Positions 1 to 6,170 of a DNA stretch of 10,448 bases are shown here, piece after piece. Numbering within the stretch: the stretch's first letter is position 1; each line of letters starts with the position of its first letter. Where the stretch lies: contig CAYGPI010000085.1 of NCBI GenBank assembly GCA_964351745.1, positions 1 through 10,448 on the forward strand. Direction: 5' to 3'. The stretch is from CAYNJF01 sp964351745. Its GTDB lineage: Bacteria > Pseudomonadota > Gammaproteobacteria > Berkiellales > Berkiellaceae. The notes under the pieces were generated by a model. The model did no database searches. It had not been told where the DNA came from and was given only the letters and a program-made list of their open reading frames with translations. The position numbers were made by a program, and so were the translations under genes.

Positions 1-581
1 GAAAATTTTTTTAAATAGAAGTTTTTAAAAAATGTAACCTGCTCTTGCGGGGTAATCTTCAACCCTCCATCGGCTAGCCAAAAGCTTGTCAGGTAAGGCT
101 CAGCTAAATAATTTCCGTAATGAAACATTTTTAGATATTTTGTATATGAGGTCTTCCCTACTTGCCTTGCAATTTCTTGGTAAACCCATAAGCAAGAAGA
201 CTTAAACGCTGAGAAAAGGGATTGATCTTTATTCCAGCTATTGAGCTTACGTTCAATCCCATCCCATTTGATGACTTCAAATGGATCAAGCACAATCCCC
301 ATTTGTATCGCTATAACAGAGTTTGGTATCTTAAATGTTGAAGCTGGTGACAGTCTTTGATTCGAACGCTTATCGTTATGAACCAATGTCATATCATTCA
401 AATTAGAGAGCACCATTGTACCGACACTATCATGATGCTGAAAAACTATCGATAGCTCTTTATCCTCACCATATATTTTGGTTACGCTTAAACACAAAGC
501 TAGCATAACCGCGATTTTATAAAAAAACCTCAACTTAATCCGATGATTATACTCAAGGTTCCTTCGGTTATATTTTAACAT
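1..581 (-). CDS. Class D (OXA-type) serine beta-lactamase, C-terminus cut by window edge
   Basis: This is a periplasmic enzyme that hydrolyses beta-lactam antibiotics through a serine acyl-enzyme. I translated 193 codons from the ATG at 579-581; the frame is still open at position 1. The class D landmarks appear at the right spacing: S81-T-F-K84 (nucleophile and carboxylatable lysine), S129-C-L (the SxV motif, 48 residues on), Y155-G-N (74 residues on) and W168 (87 residues on, matching OXA-10 Trp154). The WDG and WN-D segments before the SxV motif also fit. The KTG motif should lie beyond the left edge, so activity cannot be fully judged. The N-terminus is basic and then hydrophobic (about residues 21-37), a likely signal peptide. 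The true start is uncertain because the ATG has no clear ribosome site; a downstream TTG before LRFFYK would give a more usual signal peptide. The gene sits 21 bp after the PAP2 gene on the same strand, so co-transcription is likely. The SxV motif reads SCL, an unusual variant. Confidence 0.95.
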   Translation of the reverse strand, partial: MLKYNRRNLEYNHRIKLRFFYKIAVMLALCLSVTKIYGEDKELSIVFQHHDSVGTMVLSNLNDMTLVHNDKRSNQRLSPASTFKIPNSVIAIQMGIVLDPFEVIKWDGIERKLNSWNKDQSLFSAFKSSCLWVYQEIARQVGKTSYTKYLKMFHYGNYLAEPYLTSFWLADGGLKITPQEQVTFFKNFYLKKF

Positions 582-602
582 GGATCATCTACTTAAAAAT
601 GT

Positions 603-1463
603 TTAGGCATGGTGGCTTAGTTTTTTTCGTGATTGAAAACCAAATAGCACAGTCATGACTAAGGATGCAATCAGGACTAATGATAGCTCATAAGAATTAA
701 GTAGGGTGTTATTCGAAAAAACTCCAAATGTGCCATACAAGGCTACGCCCAATCCAAAAGATGATACTCTTTGGGATATAGACCTAGAAGACCAGTCAAT
801 GGTGTCAAAATACTTCCCGGAAGCTATGAAGCCAATAATCAACGCGAAACCAAATTGGTAACTATCAACCAAATCAGAAAATCTCATGGCAACGCCCGTA
901 AGTATGCAAAGTGCTATGAACGTTAAAGAGCTCCATTGCGTTGCTTTTTCCTCTACAAAATCAATATATCTTAAATAGAACTTTGCTAATAAAAAGCCAA
1001 TAAGACTTCCTGCTACAACATCTGTTATAAAATGGACACCAATGTACACTCGAGAAAAACATATCATAGAAAGGTATAACAAACCAAATATTAGTATTTT
1101 CTTCTTTGGGAAATGATAGTAAAAAAACACAAGCATTGCTGTTGCTGCCTGAGCTGCACCACTAGGTAAGCCATACAGGCTATTCGTTTTTGCCAAGCCA
1201 AGGCTACTATCTAAGATGAAAGGTCTAGGTTGCTGTAATATGCTTTTAAGAAAATAATTTGAGACAAAAACCAGCCCAAATAAAATAAACAAGCGCTTGC
1301 CTAGTTTTGGATTTATTATCGTCAAAGTAAAAATGCCGATGATGGTATAGGTATACCCTTTATCTAAATGGTGCATTAATTGAATAATTGGATTTATCAT
1401 CTCATGGCGAAATTGTGATAAGTACTGCAGCAGTGACAATTCGTGAGACAAGTAACTAAACAT
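603..1463 (-). CDS. PAP2-superfamily membrane phosphatase with extended C-terminal membrane region
   Basis: This is a predicted integral membrane lipid-phosphate phosphatase of the PAP2 (type 2 phosphatidic acid phosphatase) superfamily, 286 aa. Family motif 1 (K-x6-RP) is seen in LKSILQQPRPF, and motif 3 (SR-x5-H-x3-D) in SRVYIGVHFITD. Motif 2 should read PSGH but reads PSGA (LPSGAAQA), so the usual acid-catalyst histidine is absent. After motif 3 the protein continues with several further hydrophobic segments, making it longer than a minimal PAP2 enzyme. The start is well supported: AAGGA lies about 8 bases before the ATG, and a near-consensus promoter lies just upstream. It is the first gene of an operon whose next member is the class D beta-lactamase. 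Possible substrates include undecaprenyl pyrophosphate, phosphatidylglycerol phosphate or lipid A phosphates; the sequence does not decide between them. The family call is firm. Catalytic competence is open because of the motif 2 change. Confidence 0.9.
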   Translation of the reverse strand: MFSYLSHELSLLQYLSQFRHEMINPIIQLMHHLDKGYTYTIIGIFTLTIINPKLGKRLFILFGLVFVSNYFLKSILQQPRPFILDSSLGLAKTNSLYGLPSGAAQAATAMLVFFYYHFPKKKILIFGLLYLSMICFSRVYIGVHFITDVVAGSLIGFLLAKFYLRYIDFVEEKATQWSSLTFIALCILTGVAMRFSDLVDSYQFGFALIIGFIASGKYFDTIDWSSRSISQRVSSFGLGVALYGTFGVFSNNTLLNSYELSLVLIASLVMTVLFGFQSRKKLSHHA

Positions 1464-1494
1464 ACAAAATTCCTTTCAAAGCGATAATGTTACG

Positions 1495-1524
1495 ATTAAA
1501 TTACAGCGCACCACTTTCTGTCAA
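1495..1524 (-). promoter_or_regulatory. Sigma70-like promoter of the PAP2/beta-lactamase operon
   Basis: Read on the minus strand, a perfect TTGACA (-35, 1519-1524) is followed after 18 bases by TTTAAT (-10, 1495-1500; five of six match TATAAT). Transcription would start near 1488, giving a leader of about 25 nt that contains the AAGGA ribosome site of the PAP2 gene. No operator-like symmetry is obvious over it, so expression may be constitutive; that is inference. Confidence 0.65.
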
Positions 1525-1733
1525 GCGCCGTAGCTGTTTGATATGCACATGTATCTCTAATGATTTGCCAGCCTAACTCCTTATAAGTATTGTAACATCT
1601 CGACTATTCTTGTTAGCGCATCTTGGGTTGTATTGCCTTATGGGCACTAGCTCTATTTAGTATTATGCGTAGCTCTAAGCGCCTATTTATTCTTTCTGAT
1701 AATTGTTGTTGATCGCCCTAATCATCTAATGAT

Positions 1734-1859
1734 TCATGTTTTTCTCTTACTATTAATTTCTCTCTGCATTTTATTGAGGGTCATATCTATTTGCTCACGA
1801 TATTTGTCTGGACTAGATACAACAATTAAATGCTCACTTTCTATCTCTTCAGTACCTAT
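1734..1859 (-). pseudogene. Possible C-terminal gene remnant (41 codons, no start)
   Basis: On the minus strand a 41-codon open stretch ends in TGA at 1734-1736. A TAA lies just upstream (at about 1863-1865), and no good start codon or ribosome site precedes the stretch. The predicted peptide has a protein-like composition: an acidic, beta-like start (TEEIESEHLIVVSSPDKY) followed by an amphipathic, Lys/Arg/Glu-rich helix (REQIDMTLNKMQREINSK), as at the end of a real protein. I do not recognise the family. It could be the decayed tail of a lost gene or simply a chance open frame; the evidence is composition only. Confidence 0.25.
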
Positions 1860-1955
1860 TTTTTACACACTACCTTTTATCGGTTAGCTCTTCATAGTGG
1901 AACAAACCACCTTCAGCAAGAGTCAAATAGGCAATGATTTGTAATTGGGGGTGTT

Positions 1956-2855
1956 ATGAAATTGGTAGGTTTGAACCCGTGGCTATCTGGATGCTTATTT
2001 ATTTTTACACTGCTCTTTATTTCACCAGTATTTGCAATAGACAAAGGCATTTATATTAATGCAGGCACTGCTAACAATTCAAAGTACTTAGATCAACTTA
2101 TTCGACAATCTAAGGCCGTTGGCATCAACACCTTTATTATTGACGCTCAAAGTATGGGGAAGACTTATGCTAGGAATGTTGAGCGAGTCAAAGCATCAGG
2201 GATCAAGTATGTTGCTAGAGTTGTCGTATTTCCATCAGGCGGCACCCCTTCGAAAGTTCAATCGACAACATACTGGGCTAATATCTATACCTCAGTGCAG
2301 CGTGCGATAAATTTAGGTGCAGATGAAATCCAGCTTGATTACATTCGCTATAATACCAAGCAAAAACCACTAAGCAAAAATGCTCAAGATGTTCTTGCTG
2401 TCATTAAATATTTTAAGAACAAGGTCAAGAAACACGGTGTTCCACTTCAAGTCGCAGTTTTTGGTGAAACCAGTTTTGGCCCGTCAAAGCGCATAGGTCA
2501 AGACATCAAGCTATATGACGGTGTGATTGACGTGTTGTGCCCTATGACTTACCCTTCACATTATGAGCCTTTTAGGCAGCACGCCCAATCACCCTATGGT
2601 ACAGTTTATAAATCCTTACAAGGCATCAAAGCTCAGTATCATCAAAAAGTACCTTTTAAAGTACACACCTATATTGAACTGTCAAACTACAGAGTTAAGA
2701 TGCCATGGAGTCAAAAAATCAAATATATTAATGCTCAAATCAAAGCGACAAAGGATGCTAACATCGGTGGCTGGTATGCATGGAGTCCTAACAATCATTA
2801 CAAAATTCTATTTGAAACGTTAGCTGCTGGCAATGCTATTAAAGCAACAAGGTAG
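1956..2855 (+). CDS. Secreted DUF4015-type putative glycoside hydrolase (TIM-barrel)
   Basis: This 299-aa exported protein belongs to the DUF4015 group of putative glycoside hydrolases (COG1306-like). Residues 1-27 form a Sec signal peptide ending in PVFA before IDKG. The barrel-type core shows the family's ordered blocks: KGIYINAG (strand 1, about 30-37), the FIIDAQ block (60-65), YVARVVVF (85-92), the QLDYIRY block with D128, VAVFGETSFG with E171, CPMTYPSHY (195-203), and a C-terminal GWYAWSPNNHY (272-282). D128 and E171 are the natural candidates for catalytic acids; this is inferred from barrel position, not proven. The length is that of a single-domain member with no carbohydrate-binding module. 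The start is supported by a G-rich ribosome site (GGGGGTG) just upstream. No sugar transporter or other glycan gene is adjacent, so the substrate is unknown. The gene is transcribed alone and meets the exporter operon tail to tail. Confidence 0.85.
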   Translation: MKLVGLNPWLSGCLFIFTLLFISPVFAIDKGIYINAGTANNSKYLDQLIRQSKAVGINTFIIDAQSMGKTYARNVERVKASGIKYVARVVVFPSGGTPSKVQSTTYWANIYTSVQRAINLGADEIQLDYIRYNTKQKPLSKNAQDVLAVIKYFKNKVKKHGVPLQVAVFGETSFGPSKRIGQDIKLYDGVIDVLCPMTYPSHYEPFRQHAQSPYGTVYKSLQGIKAQYHQKVPFKVHTYIELSNYRVKMPWSQKIKYINAQIKATKDANIGGWYAWSPNNHYKILFETLAAGNAIKATR

Positions 2856-2888
2856 ATTAAATAAGGATGAGTGCTGATGAAAGCGACT

Positions 2889-2922
2889 AAAGGGGCTTAG
2901 CTAGTTGAGCTAAGCAGCCTTT
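2889..2922. terminator. Hairpin between convergent genes, probable weak bidirectional terminator
   Basis: A perfect 8-bp stem, GCTTAGCT (2895-2902) with AGCTAAGC (2908-2915), has a 5-base loop. After a small internal loop it extends with AAAGG (2889-2893) pairing CCTTT (2918-2922). It lies between the ends of the DUF4015 gene (2855) and the permease gene (2981). The A and T flanks make it usable from both strands, but the T-tracts are short (TTT), so termination may be partial. Confidence 0.6.
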
Positions 2923-2980
2923 ATGTCTAAGTTTTATAGACTTAAGCACGATTGCAGTTAACAAAACCTTTATTTTATCT

Positions 2981-4111
2981 TTAGTCTAAAGTTCTTCTAA
3001 ATCTTAGTAACCCGACAACCAAAGCAAAAATTGCAAAAATGCATATTGGATAAATAGCTTGATTCACCAGAACTAATGAAAAATCTTTTAATAAGATCCC
3101 TCGCATAGCTACGACAAAATGAGTTAATGGCAAACAATTTCCAATCCATTGCGCCCATTGCGGCATTCCATAAAATGGGAACATAAATCCTGAAAGCAAA
3201 ATTGAAGGCAAGAAAAAAAATATAGATAGTTGAACAGCTTGAAGTTGATTCTTGGATATAGCTGAAAAGGTCAAGCCAACAGCTAAGTTTGCAAAAATAA
3301 ATGGGACACTGGCATAGTAGAGCAACCCTAATTTGCCAGCTACTGAAATTTTAAATGCCATGTTAGCTATGAGCAATAATAAGCTAAGTTGAAACAAACC
3401 AATTAGAACGTAAGGCAAAATTTTCCCAATCATCACTTCTAAGGCTAAGGCTGGAGAAGATAGTAGGTTTTCCATGGTGCCTCGCTCATATTCCCTAGTC
3501 ACAGAAATACTGGTGATAATAACTAAGGTCATTGTTAAAACCACACCCAATAATGCTGCCACTATATTTAAAGCAGAATTGCCATCTGGATTAAATTTGT
3601 TATGAATATTTAGATTAAAAGCAGTAGACTCTTTATATGGCTCAATCATCCCTACATCATTTTTAGTAAAAGCACGCTGCGCGAGTGGCTGCAAAATACT
3701 GATCGCACCACTTGTTGCAACAGGATCGGTTGCGTCTGCCTCCACTAGGATTGATGGTCTTTGTTCTTGCAGCATATCTCTTGTAAAATGTGGTGGGATA
3801 CTAACAACAAACAAAACCTTCCCTAAGCCAATTAATTTTTCAGCTTCCTTTTCCGAATGGATATGGTGAGTGAATGAAAAATAATCTGAGTTTTTCATGT
3901 TTTGCAAGAATGAATTGGTATATGGGGTTTGATCGAAAGTTAACAGAGCCGTAGGTAGATGCTTTGGATTTGTATTGATAGCAAAACCAAATAAAATGAC
4001 TTGGATCACTGGGATCCCAATCATCATAGCAAGCGTTGCTCTATCTCTTTTGATTTGAATAAACTCTTTGAGTAGAACCGCTAAAAGACGATACCAAGAG
4101 AACTTGATCAT
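2981..4111 (-). CDS. ABC-2 type exporter permease (YbhS/YbhR/YhhJ-like)
   Basis: This is the inner-membrane permease (376 aa) of the three-gene exporter. It has the ABC-2 layout: a cytoplasmic amphipathic N-terminus (LLAVLLKEFIQIKRDRATLA, 9-28), a first membrane helix (about 29-46), and a large periplasmic domain (about 47-180). A cluster of five hydrophobic segments then follows to the C-terminus. The diagnostic cytoplasmic loop TREYERGTMENLLSSP (205-220) after the second helix and the LLSGFMFP block (306-312) are both present. The ATG overlaps the ATPase stop by 4 bp (ATGA), which indicates translational coupling. E. coli Ybh systems carry two permeases (YbhS and YbhR). Here there is only one, and the operon ends at it, so the transporter probably uses a homodimer. 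The substrate is unknown; drugs or endogenous toxic metabolites are the usual suggestion for this family. Confidence 0.92.
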   Translation of the reverse strand: MIKFSWYRLLAVLLKEFIQIKRDRATLAMMIGIPVIQVILFGFAINTNPKHLPTALLTFDQTPYTNSFLQNMKNSDYFSFTHHIHSEKEAEKLIGLGKVLFVVSIPPHFTRDMLQEQRPSILVEADATDPVATSGAISILQPLAQRAFTKNDVGMIEPYKESTAFNLNIHNKFNPDGNSALNIVAALLGVVLTMTLVIITSISVTREYERGTMENLLSSPALALEVMIGKILPYVLIGLFQLSLLLLIANMAFKISVAGKLGLLYYASVPFIFANLAVGLTFSAISKNQLQAVQLSIFFFLPSILLSGFMFPFYGMPQWAQWIGNCLPLTHFVVAMRGILLKDFSLVLVNQAIYPICIFAIFALVVGLLRFRRTLD

Positions 4112-5031
4112 AATATGCTCTCTTTCTTTGTAAGATAGATAAAGGCATCCTCAAGACTAGACTCTATTTCTGTCCAAACTGCGGATGTTTGACTCTGATG
4201 CTCCTTAACTGCTCTGTCGAAGCTTGAAGAACTAATGCCGCTAACATGCAGTGCTGAACCATATAAAATGACTTGCTCAATGCCCTCATCTTGGCGAAGG
4301 CTATTGGCAAGCTCCATAAGGCGCTCTCCTTTAACCTCATAAGTTTTCAAGTTTACTTTTTCAATGATCTTACTCATGCTCCCTTGGATAAGGATATTAC
4401 CGCAAGAAAGATAAGCCAGACGAGTGCAACGTTGAGCCTCATCCATATAATGTGTGCTCAACAAAGTTGTCACACCATGCTCACTTAGCTGATGAATACT
4501 ATCCCAAAAATCACCTCTTGCTTTCGGATCAACGCCAGCTGTAGGCTCATCTAATAACAACAGTTTTGGTTCATGAAGCATACAGCTTGCTAAGGCTAAG
4601 CGTTGCTTTTGACCACCAGATAAGGTACCAGACAATTGGTTCTCAATGCCTAGAAGATTAAATTTCTTGAGTATAGAGAGTATCTTCGACTTTTTGTGCT
4701 TAACCTGATACATTCGAGCAACAAAACTCAGGTTTTCTTTGACAGTTAATTCTTGATAAAGACTGAAGTGTTGCGTCATATATCCTAGTCTTTTTTTTAT
4801 TTCATATGATTCCTTTACAAGATCGAACCCTAAGCAATGTCCTTTTCCATTATCTGGTAATAGCAATCCACACAACATCCTGAGCGTTGTTGTCTTACCA
4901 CTACCATTAGCACCAAGAAACCCAAAAATTTCTCCTTCGTTAATGACAAGGGAAATATCATTAACAGCTTGCGTTTTGCCAAAGGTCTTCTTTAAATGTG
5001 AGACATCAATAACGATTTGTTGATTTTGCAT
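4108..5031 (-). CDS. ABC transporter ATP-binding protein (YbhF-like, single nucleotide-binding domain)
   Basis: This is the ATPase subunit (307 aa) that powers the exporter. All nucleotide-binding motifs are intact: Walker A GANGSGKTT (40-48), Q-loop Q87 (YMTQ), signature LSGGQ (137-141), Walker B LLLLDEPTAGVD (157-168, with catalytic E162) and H-loop H194 (LLSTHYMDEA). A C-terminal tail of about 90 residues follows the core, as in other ABC-2 exporter ATPases. There is one nucleotide-binding domain, unlike the double-domain YbhF or RbbA, so the active unit should be a homodimer. An AAGGA ribosome site about 10 bases before the ATG lies inside the last codons of the upstream HlyD gene, only 6 bp away, so translation is probably coupled. 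The 3' end overlaps the permease start. Confidence 0.95.
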   Translation of the reverse strand: MQNQQIVIDVSHLKKTFGKTQAVNDISLVINEGEIFGFLGANGSGKTTTLRMLCGLLLPDNGKGHCLGFDLVKESYEIKKRLGYMTQHFSLYQELTVKENLSFVARMYQVKHKKSKILSILKKFNLLGIENQLSGTLSGGQKQRLALASCMLHEPKLLLLDEPTAGVDPKARGDFWDSIHQLSEHGVTTLLSTHYMDEAQRCTRLAYLSCGNILIQGSMSKIIEKVNLKTYEVKGERLMELANSLRQDEGIEQVILYGSALHVSGISSSSFDRAVKEHQSQTSAVWTEIESSLEDAFIYLTKKESIL

Positions 5032-5037
5032 CTTAAC

Positions 5038-6003
5038 TTATTCCTTGTTAAGTTTTACAAAAACTGGTTGCCCTAGATTAAAATTAAACACATCCTCTTG
5101 CTTCAATCTCGCATGAACGCGGTAGACATATTTGTCTTGATGCTCTCTTGAAAAGATAACTGGAGGCGTATACTCTACTTTCTGCGAAACATAATTGATT
5201 TTAGCGTCGTAAGTATGCTTGCAGCCTTCACAGCTAATGATTACTTTAGTATTCTTTTTGATTTGCTCTACCATTTTTAACGGGATATAGAAAACTATAT
5301 ATTGATTAAGCGGCGATAGCATGGACAATATAGGTTTTGAGTTAGGTACAAGTTCTCCTTCTCTATAAAATATGTCGTAAATGTAGCCCGCATCAGGGGC
5401 TTGTAATTTCTTAGAATTGATAGCCCACGCTAGCTCATCAACACGAGCTTTAAACGAACCAACCAATGCTTTCTGCGCTGAAACAACATCTTCTCGACCA
5501 CCAAGTTTGGCTTCTTTCAACTTTGCATCTAGTTGGTTTACCGTATCAAACTTTGTTTGATATTCGTTGTTAGCTTGCTCAAGGCTATCTTTATCAGTCA
5601 ATTTTTTTTCATAAAGAGCCTTTTGTCTATCTAACCTAGCTTGAGCAAGGCTCAACTCTGATTTTGCTTTGGCAATTTCAGCATCAATACCCATGATAAC
5701 TGTCTGCCTTTCGCCTTTCTCTAAGTTATCCAAAGTCTTTTTGGAAGAAGTATGCTCAAATATAGCTTGTTTATGTTGCGAATACTGTGGCTCTAAATCT
5801 AGCTGGACCAAACTCTGATCTTTTTCAACGAAATCACCTTCTTTGACCTTTAAATTTTGAAGGACACCAGAGAAAGGTGAAGCTAAGAAGGTTAAGTCGC
5901 CATCAATATAACCTTGATACTCATCGACTTCCTGTACGTTGCAACTTGAAACAAAAACCATGCATATAGTCAACAAAGTAACTCGGCTTGGTATAACAAA
6001 CAT
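5038..6003 (-). CDS. HlyD-family membrane fusion lipoprotein (YbhG/YhiI-like)
   Basis: This is the periplasmic adaptor linking the ABC exporter to an outer-membrane channel. I chose the ATG at 6003 (321 aa). From there the N-terminus is a compact lipoprotein signal: one Arg, a hydrophobic stretch, then VSSC with Cys21 as the lipidated residue. A TTG 30 bases upstream (6033) gives a longer form but spoils this signal. After the Cys come a half-lipoyl/barrel-sandwich segment (about 38-70: ASPFSGVLQNLKVKEGDFV), a long helical hairpin (about 75-200, rich in Lys/Glu/Gln/Ala heptads) and the second lipoyl half (KLQAPDAGYI). A beta-barrel domain follows, with CEGC at about 258-261 and VEYTPPVIFS, as in YbhG-type proteins. 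It is the first gene of the adaptor-ATPase-permease operon. No outer-membrane channel gene is nearby, so a TolC-like protein encoded elsewhere is presumed. Confidence 0.92.
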   Translation of the reverse strand: MFVIPSRVTLLTICMVFVSSCNVQEVDEYQGYIDGDLTFLASPFSGVLQNLKVKEGDFVEKDQSLVQLDLEPQYSQHKQAIFEHTSSKKTLDNLEKGERQTVIMGIDAEIAKAKSELSLAQARLDRQKALYEKKLTDKDSLEQANNEYQTKFDTVNQLDAKLKEAKLGGREDVVSAQKALVGSFKARVDELAWAINSKKLQAPDAGYIYDIFYREGELVPNSKPILSMLSPLNQYIVFYIPLKMVEQIKKNTKVIISCEGCKHTYDAKINYVSQKVEYTPPVIFSREHQDKYVYRVHARLKQEDVFNFNLGQPVFVKLNKE

Positions 6004-6046
6004 ATCTTTGGCCCACCAAAGGGTAATAAACAATCATGTTATTATT

Positions 6047-6075
6047 ATTTAATAAGAGACAGATTGAAAGGGCAA
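6047..6075 (-). promoter_or_regulatory. Candidate promoter of the exporter operon
   Basis: On the minus strand, TTGCCC (6070-6075; four of six matches to the -35 consensus) is followed after 17 bases by TTAAAT (6047-6052; four of six matches to the -10 consensus). The spacing is optimal but the hexamers are weak. The -35 box falls inside the inverted repeat at 6061-6078, so a bound regulator could block it. Confidence 0.3.
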
Positions 6076-6078
6076 TCT
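6061..6078. repeat. Perfect 6-bp inverted repeat, possible operator
   Basis: AGATTG (6061-6066) and CAATCT (6073-6078) are perfectly complementary around a 6-base centre. The repeat overlaps the candidate -35 box of the exporter operon, which is where a repressor operator would sit. E. coli ybhGFSR is controlled by a TetR-family protein (CecR), but no regulator gene is present here. A stem this short can also arise by chance. Confidence 0.35.
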
Positions 6079-6170
6079 AGTGAACCGCCTACTGCATCAA
6101 GTAGCGAGATTTTAAGTCCCTTGTAGATATTTCCACTTCACTGTCTCCTATCAATAACAAGCCTTTGGAC

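Larger units (their letters stand above)
1464..1955. other. Intergenic region between divergent genes
   Basis: These 492 bases separate the minus-strand PAP2 operon from the plus-strand DUF4015 gene. Its first 60 bases hold the PAP2 promoter. The middle (about 1530-1730) shows no convincing gene or RNA. Positions 1734-1859 hold a minus-strand open stretch, described separately. I found no clear promoter hexamers for the plus-strand gene, only a G-rich ribosome site immediately before its ATG. Confidence 0.5.

Noticed and set aside
1559..1625. CTAAC/GTTAG pieces resembling attC recombination-site ends near a class D beta-lactamase
   Set aside because: One end fits GTTRRRY but the other does not fit RYYYAAC, the inner arms are not clearly symmetric, and no integrase or cassette array is present.
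4273..4488. Plus-strand 71-codon open frame inside the ABC ATPase gene
   Set aside because: It lies wholly within a well-supported gene on the other strand and its product has no recognisable feature.
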